64,000 nucleotides of DNA, from the NCBI GenBank assembly GCA_942493245.1, contig OW818685.1, forward strand, positions 4,960,001 to 5,024,000, read 5' to 3'. The number at the start of each line of letters is the position of its first letter. Positions within the stretch are counted from its first letter, which is position 1. Below are positions 34,987-44,622 of this stretch, piece by piece. The notes beneath the pieces were generated by a model. It was not told the DNA's origin. It saw nothing but the letters and a program-made list of their open reading frames with translations, and did not search any database. This DNA is from DAOPYU01 sp942493245. GTDB taxonomy: Bacteria > Sumerlaeota > Sumerlaeia > UBA8349. The translations under genes and the position numbers were made by a program.

Positions 34987-35817
34987 CTACACGCCGCTGC
35001 ACGCCGAAAAACCCCCATCCACCGGCAGGACAATGCCGGTGACAAAAGCCGACGCGGGCGAGCAGAGCCAGAGCGTGGCGGCGGCCAGGTCCTCGGGCGC
35101 TCCGAAACGGGCCATCGGCGTGTGGGCCAGAATGGTCTGGCCGCGCGGGGTCAAACCGCCGGTCTTCTCGTCGGTCAGGAGGAACCGGTTCTGGTCCGTG
35201 AGGAAGAATCCGGGCGCAAGGGCGTTGACGCGCAGTTTGGGGTTGTACTCCTGGGCCAGGTGGACGGCGAGCCACTGGGTGAAGTTGGCCACGGCGGCCT
35301 TGGCCGCCGAGTAACCCGGGATGCGCGTCAGCGGACGCAGCGCGTTCATCGAAGCGATGTTGAGGATCACGGCGCCATCGGCCTTGTCGCGCATCGCGCG
35401 GCCGAAAACCTGCGACGGGAGAATAGCCCCGCCGAACAGGTTGAGCGCCAGCACGCGCTCGAGCGCGTCGAGGGGCAGGTCGAAGAAGGAGTTGTCGGGC
35501 GAGGTGGTGGCGGCCTTCTGGTTGCCCCCCGCGCCGTTGAGGAGAATATCCAACGGGCCGATTTCCGCGCTCGCGGCCTCGAGCGACTCGCGGCTCAGGA
35601 CGTCGAGCGCCCGGGCGTGGGCGTCCAGGCCGTCGGCGCGCAGGGCGTTCGCGTTGGCCTCGGCGGCCTCGAGGCGGATGTCGGAGATGTGGACGGTGGC
35701 GCCCGCCTCGGCCAGCGCGCGCGCAAAGGTGGCGCCCAGCACGCCGCCTCCGCCGGTGACCAGGGCGGTTTTGCCATCGAGGCGGAAAAGATCAAGGATA
35801 CTGTTGGGGGTGGTCAT
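34987..35817 (-). CDS. Short-chain dehydrogenase/reductase, D-mannonate oxidoreductase-like
   Basis: 276 residues from ATG 35817; the frame is open upstream without a signal. The Rossmann motif TGGGGVLG (about residues 21-28) corresponds to TGxxxGxG. NGAGG, the Ser of NIASMNAL, and Tyr-x3-Lys in GYSAAKAA supply the catalytic set, and the family's late VDGGFSA ends the protein. The opening LFRLDGKTALVTGGGGVLG resembles SDRs annotated as D-mannonate or gluconate oxidoreductases, so sugar-acid metabolism is likely, but the substrate is inferred. Confidence 0.85.
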   Translation of the reverse strand: MTTPNSILDLFRLDGKTALVTGGGGVLGATFARALAEAGATVHISDIRLEAAEANANALRADGLDAHARALDVLSRESLEAASAEIGPLDILLNGAGGNQKAATTSPDNSFFDLPLDALERVLALNLFGGAILPSQVFGRAMRDKADGAVILNIASMNALRPLTRIPGYSAAKAAVANFTQWLAVHLAQEYNPKLRVNALAPGFFLTDQNRFLLTDEKTGGLTPRGQTILAHTPMARFGAPEDLAAATLWLCSPASAFVTGIVLPVDGGFSACSGV

Positions 35818-35884
35818 ACGGGAAAGCTCGCTTTCATAAAATGATAGATAAGTCACCAGGCATTTCGCCAGATTATCCAGAAAA

Positions 35885-36105
35885 CTGCGGTTGAGCACCA
35901 ACGGCGCGGATTTATACCAGCCAGGGGCAAGCGAAGCGGCGCCCCTGGAAAGATGTCCCCCATTTTACAAGGGCTGAAGGCCCGGGCTATGAAAGTGAGG
36001 AAAAAGGCCTGCATCGTACGGGACTTCAGCCCTGACGGCAAAGAAAGCGTCCGGTTCCTGGGGCGATGCCCCAGGCTGGTATAATATCGCACCGTTGGCG
36101 CTTGT
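35885..36105. repeat. Long imperfect palindrome element (~220 bp)
   Basis: The left arm (CCAACGGCGCGGATTTATAC, CAGCCAGGGGCAAGCGAAGC) and the right arm (inverted CCAACGGTGCGATATTATAC, CAGCCTGGGGC) mirror each other, and the centre mirrors too (AGGGCTGAAGGCCCG with CGGGACTTCAGCCCT). Half copies occur at 51515-51640 and 14640-14760. It fills the gap between the SDR and the next gene. Confidence 0.75.
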
Positions 36106-36136
36106 CATCCGCTTTTTTTCGCCTTCTTTCACGGCG

Positions 36137-37810
36137 TTACTTCTTCCCGGCCACCGCACTGAAAGCCAGCAGGGAGCGGGGTGGCAGTTCGAGGCGCAAC
36201 GTCGCCTTCCCCGCCTCGGCTTTCAGCGCCGGAAGCGGTGCGCCCGTCGGCAGGGCCAGAACCGGCTCGAAGGCCGACTGGTTCTTGACCGAAAACTCCA
36301 CCGTCACCTTGTCGTCATTGAAGTTTTCGAGGACGAATTTGTCCTCGCCGTAAAGATAGAGGGACACCCTGGCCGGGGCCGACAGCGTGATCCCAAACGC
36401 AGCGAGGAGTGGCGCCCGCAGGGCGTCCAGTTCCTTCTGCGGCATTTTTTCGAGCGCGCGCACGGTATCCAGAACTTCGTACGGGCCTTTTTTCGCCGGG
36501 TCGGTCTTCAGGTCGAGCACGCGGACCTGGGGCGCGTCGAATTTCGTCCGAAGCGACTCGGGCAGGGCGGCCTTCAGGCTGCTGGTGATCAGAATCGGTT
36601 TCCCGGTGGCCAGCGCCTTGAGCGATTGGGCTTCCAGGGCGGGGTCGGCGAGGGCGTGCGTGGTGAGAACGAGCGCCGGCGCGTCCGAGGGGAAAGCGGT
36701 GGCGGCGGTCAACGGCAGGCCGAGCATTCCGAGGAAGTTGAAGAGATACACGTCCGGGCCGGAGTCGCTGTTCATCGGTTTGTACGTTCCCACCCCGCGC
36801 GTTTTTTCCCCCTTCACAAAGGCCGCCAGATTCAGCAGTCCGGCGACTTCCGCCCGCAGCGCCTCGACGTCCTGCGGCCCGTGGTTGCCGTGCAGGACGC
36901 TGTAGCAGAACAGCATGCTCTCGCGGCACTGGCCCAGGATGGTCTGACGGGCCTGTTCGACGTAGGTTTTGGGCGTGGTACCGAGCACGTCGTACCAGCC
37001 TCCACCCATCTTGTCTCCGCTGAACGCGATAGCCCACTGCGAGATCCAGTAGGCGCCGTACTGGGGCTTTTTTCCCCACTCGGGATTGTCTGGGTCGCGC
37101 GTTTCCGTCCCGATCCAGGTGAAGTCGAAGATTTCCGTTTCACGCGCCACGTCGTAGCCGCGTTCGTGGAACTTGTCGTACCATTCGGGGTACTTGATGA
37201 TGATCTTGACCTTGGGATTGACCTGCCGGGCGGGACCGAGCACCCGCTCGCGCGAGACCTTCTCCATCAGGGCCAGACGGTATTGCGACCAGGTCTGGTC
37301 CCCTTTCGCCGCCTTGCACTCGTCGCACGCGCAGTCGGTGAACCAGAAATCGTCAATCATGACGACATCGAAGAGTCCGGCGGCGGTCCGGAAGACCTCT
37401 TCGGTCTTTTCCTGAGTGCCGGTGTTCGTATAACAGGAAATTTCCTTCCACCCCTGGGACAGTTTCCCGATGGCGGTGGGGGTCACGCACCCTTCGACGA
37501 TAAACCCCTCTTTCCGGAACCGTTCGCGCGCGGCGATCAGGGTTTCCTTCGGCGCGTAGAAGTTGCCCCGGAACACTTCAATGTACACCTTGGTGACGCC
37601 CGTCTGGCGGCACCACGCCACGGCGTCGGTCAGGCCCTTTTCATCCTTCAGGTAGCGATTAACATCCTGCGCCGTGAACAGGGTGGAGAACCGGTGGGTG
37701 GCGGCCTCGGCCTGCGCGGTCTGCCAGAGGTCCTCTGCCGGAAGCCGATTCGCACACAAAAATCCGGCCAGGATCAGAAGGGCGGTCAAGAGAGGGGTTC
37801 GTTTGAACAT
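36137..37810 (-). CDS. Secreted glycoside-hydrolase-like protein of unknown family
   Basis: 557 residues from ATG 37810 with GAGGAG upstream. Signal peptide LLTALLILAGFLCANRLPAE. Residues about 40-330 look like a TIM barrel: strand motifs VTKVYIEVFRGNFY, DVVMIDDFWFTDCACDECKA (adjacent acidic pair), KVKIIIKYPEWYDKF, IFDFTWIGTETR and YGAYWISQWAIAFSG. Then come an alpha/beta segment (about 335-460) and a beta-sandwich (about 465-557). This layout matches uncharacterised putative glycosidases related to the beta-galactosidase/GH42 and GH-like superfamilies; acid/base and nucleophile are not certain (Asp or Glu in IDDFW and TWIGTETR are candidates). Confidence 0.75.
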   Translation of the reverse strand: MFKRTPLLTALLILAGFLCANRLPAEDLWQTAQAEAATHRFSTLFTAQDVNRYLKDEKGLTDAVAWCRQTGVTKVYIEVFRGNFYAPKETLIAARERFRKEGFIVEGCVTPTAIGKLSQGWKEISCYTNTGTQEKTEEVFRTAAGLFDVVMIDDFWFTDCACDECKAAKGDQTWSQYRLALMEKVSRERVLGPARQVNPKVKIIIKYPEWYDKFHERGYDVARETEIFDFTWIGTETRDPDNPEWGKKPQYGAYWISQWAIAFSGDKMGGGWYDVLGTTPKTYVEQARQTILGQCRESMLFCYSVLHGNHGPQDVEALRAEVAGLLNLAAFVKGEKTRGVGTYKPMNSDSGPDVYLFNFLGMLGLPLTAATAFPSDAPALVLTTHALADPALEAQSLKALATGKPILITSSLKAALPESLRTKFDAPQVRVLDLKTDPAKKGPYEVLDTVRALEKMPQKELDALRAPLLAAFGITLSAPARVSLYLYGEDKFVLENFNDDKVTVEFSVKNQSAFEPVLALPTGAPLPALKAEAGKATLRLELPPRSLLAFSAVAGKK

Positions 37811-37852
37811 GGGGTCATCTCCTCAATTTAAGATTCTTACTATCGTGAGGTT

Positions 37853-39466
37853 CTATTTTCCCACCTGTTTCCAGTCCCGCCTGGAGAATGCGGTCGCCTC
37901 TCCTTGTGTATATTTCCCTCCCCAGGGTTCCAGAACCCGACTCCCCGTGGGACTGACAATGCCATGAAAACCACCTCTAAGATTGTAGTTGGGATTATCC
38001 ATCGGGCCGCCATTGGTTGGACCAAATGACGCAGTCAAACGCGAATAAACCTGACCGCCCCGCGATTTCAGGAAAAAATTAGCAAACACCCTATTTTCCT
38101 TCAAATCCAACGGAAACTCCCAAAAGGGTTGGTACCCCTCCTCGGGCGCCACGAAACTCTTGGTGGAGTTTGCAACCACGCCCCCGTCAATCGCCGTGAT
38201 GCGCAGAATTGCTTGGTGCGGGTTATCCGGCGACTGGAAAATCTGGGAGACAAAATCGCCTTTCCCCTCATATTCTTTAGGATCCGGCTGCGCATTGCCC
38301 GTTGTGCTCAGATCCGTTTCATAAAAGGGTTTATCCGTCCCCGCCTTCTTAATTTCGGATTGTTTCCCTATATCCAAACGGGCGGCGTTGATTGCCTGCC
38401 AATCAAACCGATCCTTGAAGAGGTCGTAGGCATAAGCGTGCTCATCTACTTTTAAGATGCCTCGATGCCCCAACCCTTCCATGCTTCCCCGTTCTCCATA
38501 AATATCCCCATAAATATTCCCGCGAAGAACGACCTCCTCTGGATTCCCAAGTTCCTTCCAGAGAGAGAACTCGAAAAAGTTTCCGGGAGACGTCTTCCCC
38601 TGTTGAATCCGCCGCATCTTTGATTCCTCACTGATCCGGCCTTGTGGAAGAAAGAAACGAACTGTCAGTCGTTCCGGAAGAAACCGACACCCTGCCGCAG
38701 TAATACGCTTCAGGGAGCAATCGTATCCTCGCTCATCGAGTCGGTACACGCCCTTTTCGTCTGTCGTAACAATGATCTCCCTTCGCTTGGGATTCAAATT
38801 AAATCCCTTTGCGGAACCGACGTGGAATGTCAAACTTGCTCCGGGAACCGGGATGCCATCCTGGTCCACGACACGTCCCCGTATCTCGATCAGATAATTC
38901 CCGTCCGAGTCGGGATATTGACGCACGCGCTTGCGATAGTCCACCTGATACCAGAGATCCTGAACCCAGGCCTTCTCGATCTCCTCCGGGGCCATGGGGG
39001 TGTGCTGAATGTCATAAATCTTTTCAAATTCCTCTCGATACTGTTTCAGATCCGCCTTTAACAAAGACTCAACCAGTGCCTTTCCCCGTTCCCCAGAACG
39101 TTCCTGAAAGATCCTCAGGTGTTCCTTGCTTTCTTCGAACGTGCTGTCCGGAAACTTGGTCTTCCGCCCTTCTTTTGACGCGCTTTCCCTTTCCGCCTCC
39201 ATCTCCCGAATGTGATCTTCTGATTTTTTCAATGCTTTCTCTGTCGCCTGCGGCGTCTCAAGATCATAGAGTTCTTCCTCGATTTTCATTTTCCTGAGTT
39301 CCTGGATGGCCTCGTCCAGAGTGCCGTCATGGGAGGGAGAGGATGTGGGATGAGAGGGGACGGAAGAGATGAGACTGGGTATGGCAGAAAATGGCCGCGG
39401 GACAAAACCCAATCCGACGCATGCCACGCACACAACAAGCCCCACGATCAGTAGAATTCGTTTCAT
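37853..39466 (-). CDS. Secreted protein with carboxypeptidase-regulatory-like domain, function unknown
   Basis: 537 residues from ATG 39466. Signal peptide MKRILLIVGLVVCVACVGLG. Residues about 45-190 are charged and helical (possibly coiled coil: EEELYDLETPQATEKALKKS). A beta-sandwich of the CarboxypepD_reg type follows (about 192-265: IEIRGRVVDQDGIPVPGASL and VTTDEKGVYRLDERGYD). The remaining 270 residues are not recognised. The last segment (RGGFHGIVSPTGSRVLEPWG) shows no sorting signal. It ends 42 bases before the glycosidase-like gene starts, so they are probably co-transcribed. Confidence 0.7.
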   Translation of the reverse strand: MKRILLIVGLVVCVACVGLGFVPRPFSAIPSLISSVPSHPTSSPSHDGTLDEAIQELRKMKIEEELYDLETPQATEKALKKSEDHIREMEAERESASKEGRKTKFPDSTFEESKEHLRIFQERSGERGKALVESLLKADLKQYREEFEKIYDIQHTPMAPEEIEKAWVQDLWYQVDYRKRVRQYPDSDGNYLIEIRGRVVDQDGIPVPGASLTFHVGSAKGFNLNPKRREIIVTTDEKGVYRLDERGYDCSLKRITAAGCRFLPERLTVRFFLPQGRISEESKMRRIQQGKTSPGNFFEFSLWKELGNPEEVVLRGNIYGDIYGERGSMEGLGHRGILKVDEHAYAYDLFKDRFDWQAINAARLDIGKQSEIKKAGTDKPFYETDLSTTGNAQPDPKEYEGKGDFVSQIFQSPDNPHQAILRITAIDGGVVANSTKSFVAPEEGYQPFWEFPLDLKENRVFANFFLKSRGGQVYSRLTASFGPTNGGPMDNPNYNLRGGFHGIVSPTGSRVLEPWGGKYTQGEATAFSRRDWKQVGK

Positions 39467-39552
39467 GTCCTGCTCCCCTGAATTTTCAGCAGAATCGCCA
39501 TAGAGTTATTGTCCCAAAAAATTTTCATTATTCTACTGTCGGTTCTGGCAAT

Positions 39553-39690
39553 GAGATGTTCCGTCCCGGAGGGACGACTGAAAAAACCGGGTGGAACCCG
39601 ACAGCCGTCCCTCCGGGACGGGGGATGGTTGTTCCTGAACCCCCAGCGCTGAAGCGCTGGGCTATTGTCAGAAGTCCCTGACGGGACTTG
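39553..39690. repeat. Cluster of four small hairpins
   Basis: CGTCCCGGAGGGACG, CCGTCCCTCCGGGACGG, CCCAGCGCTGAAGCGCTGGG (39642-39661, perfect) and AAGTCCCTGACGGGACTT (39672-39689, perfect) follow each other between two leftward genes. They may end transcription of the upstream operon or be REP-like. Confidence 0.65.
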
Positions 39691-39773
39691 GGTCTGGAAC
39701 AGACCGGACTCCATGTCACCATGACGATTCCTTCTGGCAAGGACACTAACAGGTTGTCACAACCACTCCAGGG

Positions 39774-42533
39774 CTATTCATCGTCCCAGTCTTCCTCCCC
39801 GGCGGAGAACCAGGCCAGAACGCCGCCCTCCTGGCTGATCTGCAACAGGGCCGGGACCAGGGTCAGGGTACACACGGTGGCCGACGAGATGGCGATGAGG
39901 GCCACAGTGGCCATCTCGCGGAACGCAGGGAGGGGGATCTGGGCCAGACAGCCCATGCCGATGAGAATCGAGAGGCTCGACACGATGCTCGGGCGCCCGC
40001 CCACCCGCATGACCTGGCGCAGCGAGGCGTAGCGCCGCTCGTAGAGACGCTGGATGAACACGATCGTCTGGTCCAGCGCGATGGCGATGACCAGCGGGAA
40101 AACGAGCAGCGAGTAAAGACTGATGCTGAAGTGGAACTGAACGAGGAAGCCGAAGGTCCAGATGGCCGCGCACGTCATGGGCAGCAGCGCCAGCAGGGCG
40201 TCCACAAACCGCACCCGGAAGTGCAGAAAGACCCCCGCCACGAGCCATAGGGCGGAGAAGAGGGTGGTTTGCGCCAGCGTGCTCAGGATATCGCGCGACA
40301 CGCGCCGCTTCTCCATCGCCTCGTTGCTGAACCGCAGAGCGTTCGAGACCGGCCCCTTGCGCAGGAACGTCACCAGGTCGTCGAAGCGGGTGGTGAGCAG
40401 GTCCTGCGCGTCGGCCCGGGGCACGACACTCGTCAGGATGCGGTACTTTCCCCCCTCATGCACCATGTGCTGCTGGAGGGTCGAGAGGGTTTTCGGTTCG
40501 GTGAGATCGGAGAAGAGAACGGGCCGGGCGGGCGCCGGCACGGCGCTCTGCCACCGCGCCAGGGTTTCGAGGAACGGCTTGAAAGAGGCTTCGGGCCATC
40601 CCAGGTCCGTGGCCGCCTGCGCCAGCGAGTGGGAGGTCGCCTTGAGGTCGAGTTGGGACACGTCGAGCTGGATGCGGGTCTGGAGCGCGGGCGAGGGGAG
40701 CACCGGACTGATCGAACAGACGCGATCCAGCCCGAAGGTCGCGGGGAGATCCAGCAGGTTGTTGTAGAGCATGTCATTGTACCCCAGGGCCTCTTCGAGC
40801 GTGTTGCCCTCGGTCAGGATGGAGAGGACCTGGTCGTTCGACATGGCGCCCGCCGCCGCGGTCACGCCCCGGCGCGAAACGGTGGCCGATTGGGGGTTCA
40901 TATCCAATCCCACCTGCCGGTTGATCGTCAGATTGCCGGTAGAAACCGAAAGATAGGCCGTGACGATCAACCCCAGCATCAGAGTGGTGCGGGGCGATGC
41001 GGCCACCGCCGCACTGATCTGGTTCAGGCCGAAATCGTACGTGTTGACCGGCGTGACCCTGCCCCGGGCCAGAGCGCTCTTGATGGCCGCCATCGGCGGG
41101 AGCCACAAAAGCGCCGCCGCCGCCATGGACAGGACACCCAGACCGCAGATGACGGCCAGTTCGCGCAACTGGTACGATTCGCTGGTGAAAAGCGAGAAGA
41201 AGACGGCGGCGCTCATCAACGCGGCCACCACCATGCCCCGCCCCGCTTCGGTATAGGCCAGGCTCAGCGCGGGATAATAGCGCCGGGTGCGGTAGAGTTC
41301 ATCGGTGAAACGGTGGTAAATCTGGAAGGCAAACTCCAGCCCGAGCGCCGCCAGCAGAACGGGCAGGAACGCGGTGAACAGGTGCAACTGGTGTGTGTAG
41401 AAAGAGGCCAGCCCATAGGTCCAGACGAGACCGACCAGAGGGGGCAACCCCACAAAGATCAGGGATTCGATCTTTCGGAAAGCCAGGATGAACAGCAGGA
41501 GAAGACACAACACCAGAACCAGGCCATTGCGCCGGCAGGCGTCCTGAAACTCCCGAGCCAGACGGCCGGTTTCGTAATGCCGCCCATAAAACTCCGCCTC
41601 GACCTGGATCTTTCCCGGAAGTCCCCGCTCGCGCAACACCTCGACGGTGGAGTTGAGGAAATTATAAAGTGACATGCAATAAAGGAGCCGACTGGCGGCA
41701 TGCCGGGGATAAACCACCACGACCACGGTTCTTTCGTCCGGGGGGACGTGCGACTGATTCGCCAAGGCGGTGGACACATAGCGGCTGGCGGGTGGACCGA
41801 CCCGGCGCTCGAGGTCTCGAATCAACCCCAGCGGATCGGCGGTGTCCCGCTTACTAGGTCCTTTGACGGGAGAACCCGCGGTCGCGGGTTTGCGGGGGGA
41901 AGACGGGGCCGACGGGTTGGCTCCCGTCACCTTCTCGGGAGGCGACCCGGGTTGCGCCAGGGGGGTCAGCAGATTCCGGGCGCCTTCGGGCGTGCCTAGT
42001 TGTTTCAAAAGGGTCAGATCGGACGGACGCAGACGCAGAAGCGCCTGCCGGGGAGTCAGGCCTGAAGTTTCCGCCTCCGGAATAACCGTTAGCGACGCTG
42101 AGGACGCCGCCGCATTCGCGGCGCCCGGTCGGGATTGTTTCGGCGCGGAAAAGTCGGTCAACGCCATCGCGTGGACCACAAAACTCGAGTCGGACAAGGC
42201 GTCCACAAAGATCTGCGCCACCTGCTCGCGGGTCTGGACGCTGGGAGGCGTCCGATCGGTAAAGCGAATCGCCAGCGTCAGGGGATCCTGGGCGGGAACC
42301 GTCAGGGCCAACGCCCTCCAGGAGCGTTGCTCCGCGGGCGCCGGGGGCAGGTACACCCGCAGGTCTTCCTGAAACCCGAGGCCCAGAATCCGCCAGACAG
42401 CCAGCGCCGTCAGCACCACCAGCGCCGCCAGTGCCAGAAAGGGGTGGCGGTAGAGCTGAACGCCCACGCTCTGGAGAACCCGCCGGCGCACCGAACCTTC
42501 CCGTACGATCTGGTAGTTTTCGTAGTAGCTCAT
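39774..42533 (-). CDS. MMPL/RND superfamily exporter
   Basis: 919 residues from ATG 42533, five bases after the stop of the radical SAM gene. Two halves, each with a single helix, a periplasmic domain and a bundle. TM1 is HPFLALAALVVLTALAVWRI, followed by a periplasmic domain (about 55-365), TMs at about 370-520 (LVLVLCLLLLFILAFRKIES; AFLPVLLAALGLEFAFQIYH), and a second set ending in VGGRPSIVSSLSILIGMGCL and TLVPALLQ. The proton-relay positions may be Glu in LGLEFAFQ and Asp in IALDQTIVF. The family exports lipids, hopanoids or lipopeptides. Operon with EIIA-CBS and radical SAM genes; the cargo is unknown. Confidence 0.88.
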   Translation of the reverse strand: MSYYENYQIVREGSVRRRVLQSVGVQLYRHPFLALAALVVLTALAVWRILGLGFQEDLRVYLPPAPAEQRSWRALALTVPAQDPLTLAIRFTDRTPPSVQTREQVAQIFVDALSDSSFVVHAMALTDFSAPKQSRPGAANAAASSASLTVIPEAETSGLTPRQALLRLRPSDLTLLKQLGTPEGARNLLTPLAQPGSPPEKVTGANPSAPSSPRKPATAGSPVKGPSKRDTADPLGLIRDLERRVGPPASRYVSTALANQSHVPPDERTVVVVVYPRHAASRLLYCMSLYNFLNSTVEVLRERGLPGKIQVEAEFYGRHYETGRLAREFQDACRRNGLVLVLCLLLLFILAFRKIESLIFVGLPPLVGLVWTYGLASFYTHQLHLFTAFLPVLLAALGLEFAFQIYHRFTDELYRTRRYYPALSLAYTEAGRGMVVAALMSAAVFFSLFTSESYQLRELAVICGLGVLSMAAAALLWLPPMAAIKSALARGRVTPVNTYDFGLNQISAAVAASPRTTLMLGLIVTAYLSVSTGNLTINRQVGLDMNPQSATVSRRGVTAAAGAMSNDQVLSILTEGNTLEEALGYNDMLYNNLLDLPATFGLDRVCSISPVLPSPALQTRIQLDVSQLDLKATSHSLAQAATDLGWPEASFKPFLETLARWQSAVPAPARPVLFSDLTEPKTLSTLQQHMVHEGGKYRILTSVVPRADAQDLLTTRFDDLVTFLRKGPVSNALRFSNEAMEKRRVSRDILSTLAQTTLFSALWLVAGVFLHFRVRFVDALLALLPMTCAAIWTFGFLVQFHFSISLYSLLVFPLVIAIALDQTIVFIQRLYERRYASLRQVMRVGGRPSIVSSLSILIGMGCLAQIPLPAFREMATVALIAISSATVCTLTLVPALLQISQEGGVLAWFSAGEEDWDDE

Positions 42534-42538
42534 GATCT

Positions 42539-43693
42539 TTAAGACTCGGAATCGCTTTCCCGGGTAGAGTCCTGGTGGTGTATCCGCCGCCGCAGGGGAT
42601 CCCCATACGGGGCACCCGGCTTGCAGAACGCGCACACCTCCCTATGTTGGCCACAGAGCAGGGCTTTACGCAACCGCAGAATGCGCATCGAGTTGAGCGC
42701 CTGCGGAATTTCCTGCCGCAAAATGTTGGCAAACGGAGGGTGGTGGGTGCGCGGAGCGCAGGGATACAGGTCGCCCCGGCAGTCTATCACCAGCGTCATC
42801 CAGGGGCAGATGCACAGAACATCCGCCGGATAGGGATGCTCGGGCGAAAACGGCGCAGGCGACTTACCCGGCGGATCGGGCCACCGATAACACCCACTCT
42901 CCGGATCCAGCAGTTCGGGCCGCATGGGTGGGGGTACCAGCAAGTCCATCCGACGCGCCCGGGCCAGACCCAGAAGCCGCTCGCGCACCGCGTTGTACCG
43001 TTCGGGGAGCGCCGCGACCGATTCCTCGTTCGGGGGTCCAAACGGCTCGACATGCGAAAACTGCACACAATCGGCGCCCACGCGGGCCGCCCAGTCGAGG
43101 AGCGCTTCGAGTTCTTCGAGGTTCGACCGCATGACGACGGTATTGATCTTGACCCGGGGAAAACGCAGACTCCGGGCGCGGCGCGCTTCGAGAAAGCGCT
43201 CGACCTGCCCCCGCACGCGCTCGACCCACGGCTTGCCGTGCAAATCCGCATAGGTGGCCGGGTCGAGCGAGTTGATCGAGACCGAGAGATCGTGAACCGC
43301 CTGCGTGTCGAGGAGCGCGTCGGCGCGTTCGCCGTCGAGCAGCGAGCCATTGGTCACCAATCCGACACTGGGGACTCCATGCCGGGCCGTCTCGGTCAGA
43401 ATTTCCCCGAAGTGCGGGTGCAGCAAGGGCTCGAAGGAACAGGACAGCTGGAGACAGTAGGCATACGGAAACAACCGCCCGGCCACGACGCGAAAGTCTT
43501 CCACGCTCATGCAATGGGCGGCGGGCGGCGACTGGATGAACGCCGGATAAAAACACTGCTTGCAGGCAAGGTTGCATCGGTTGGTGGTGTCGAGGCGAAT
43601 CAGGAAGGGGCGGTCTGCCTGCACGGGGCGATAAACCGCGCCCGCGAACCAGGTTTTGCGCAACGCCCACTTGAGGGCTTCTTTTGCGAACAT
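42539..43693 (-). CDS. Radical SAM/SPASM domain enzyme
   Basis: 384 residues. The 4Fe-4S site for S-adenosylmethionine is CNLACKQC (CX3CX2C, about residues 40-47) within LDTTNRCNLACKQC. SCSFEPLLHP and LVTNGSLL are typical strand motifs of the half barrel. The C-terminal SPASM-like region has CYRWPD, CICPWMTLVIDCRGDLYPCA and CGQHREVCAFC, likely ligating auxiliary clusters. The family modifies peptides, proteins or small substrates; the substrate is unknown and no obvious precursor peptide lies nearby. It lies between the EIIA-CBS gene (23-base gap) and the exporter gene (five bases). Confidence 0.88.
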   Translation of the reverse strand: MFAKEALKWALRKTWFAGAVYRPVQADRPFLIRLDTTNRCNLACKQCFYPAFIQSPPAAHCMSVEDFRVVAGRLFPYAYCLQLSCSFEPLLHPHFGEILTETARHGVPSVGLVTNGSLLDGERADALLDTQAVHDLSVSINSLDPATYADLHGKPWVERVRGQVERFLEARRARSLRFPRVKINTVVMRSNLEELEALLDWAARVGADCVQFSHVEPFGPPNEESVAALPERYNAVRERLLGLARARRMDLLVPPPMRPELLDPESGCYRWPDPPGKSPAPFSPEHPYPADVLCICPWMTLVIDCRGDLYPCAPRTHHPPFANILRQEIPQALNSMRILRLRKALLCGQHREVCAFCKPGAPYGDPLRRRIHHQDSTRESDSES

Positions 43694-43716
43694 CCGGCGT
43701 CCTTCCGGCGCTCCCG

Positions 43717-44622
43717 CTACAGGTTAAAAACCTTGCGGACAATATCCTTGCGATAGACCACCCCCACCAGCTGCTTGTCGTCCACCACATAGGCGCGTTC
43801 GGACCGCTTGGTAATCATCTCGTGCGCCAGAATCTCGACGGGCGTGTCCGGTTCCACACACAGGGGATCGGGATTCATGACCTCGCGGGCGGTCAAGGTG
43901 TCCTCTTTCTTGTAGAACGCCTCGAACGGCTCGAATTCCGAAAGCACCTGCGGATCGGAAATCAGGTTCATGTACTTGGGCAATCCCACCTCGATGACCA
44001 TGCGCGTCGAGATATCGCCTAGCAGTTCCCCCTCTTCGGAAACGACCGGCAACCCTTCCTCCTCCGCGCAGGCGAGGGTCTGCGTCACCTGACGCAACGT
44101 GGCGTCGGGCCGGATGGTGATCATGGGCAGATTCATCAGGTCGGCTGTCACGATCGCCTTTTTAACCTGGATGCCCGATTCTTCGAGAATCTTCAACAGC
44201 CGCGCCGGCGCCGTGGTCGAAATCATCGCCTTGCGGTTCGATTCCACACTGACCAGCCGCGCGATCGAAGACAGCGTCTGGAGCATGACCGTACTTTGAG
44301 TCTTAGGGGTCAGGACCAGGAAAATCAGGTGAGCCACCTCGCGTCCGGACGGGTCGATCGGAATCCCCTCGACCGACGTACCCACGGCCAGCAACAGGCG
44401 ATTCAACCCCGCCAGCCGCGCGTGGGGGATGCGGACGCCGTGGCCGGGCGACATGGGCAGTTCGGCCTCGATCTCGAGCAGGCGCTCGCAGATCTTCTCG
44501 GGGACCAGATGGCCCAGATTCTCCCCCAGCGACCCCACCAGTTCAGCAATCGCCTCGGGGTAGGTGGCCGAAGTCATGTGGATCAGGATATTTTTCTCAT
44601 TATAAAGCGCAGCCAGTTTCAC
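43717..44622 (-). CDS. PTS EIIA (nitrogen-type) domain fused to two CBS domains
   Basis: 301 residues from GTG 44622 (AAGAGG upstream); the frame is open further up without a signal. The N-terminal EIIA-Ntr/Fru-like domain (about 1-150) carries the phosphoacceptor His in GHGVRIPHARLAG and LIFLVLTPK. The C-terminal Bateman module has CBS1 (about 165-215, TADLMNLPMITIRPDATLRQ) and CBS2 (about 240-298, TAREVMNPDPLCVEPDTPVE), which in general bind adenosine nucleotides. It may sense energy or phosphorylation state for its operon. No EIIB/EIIC genes are nearby, so a transport role is unlikely. Confidence 0.88.
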   Translation of the reverse strand: MKLAALYNEKNILIHMTSATYPEAIAELVGSLGENLGHLVPEKICERLLEIEAELPMSPGHGVRIPHARLAGLNRLLLAVGTSVEGIPIDPSGREVAHLIFLVLTPKTQSTVMLQTLSSIARLVSVESNRKAMISTTAPARLLKILEESGIQVKKAIVTADLMNLPMITIRPDATLRQVTQTLACAEEEGLPVVSEEGELLGDISTRMVIEVGLPKYMNLISDPQVLSEFEPFEAFYKKEDTLTAREVMNPDPLCVEPDTPVEILAHEMITKRSERAYVVDDKQLVGVVYRKDIVRKVFNL

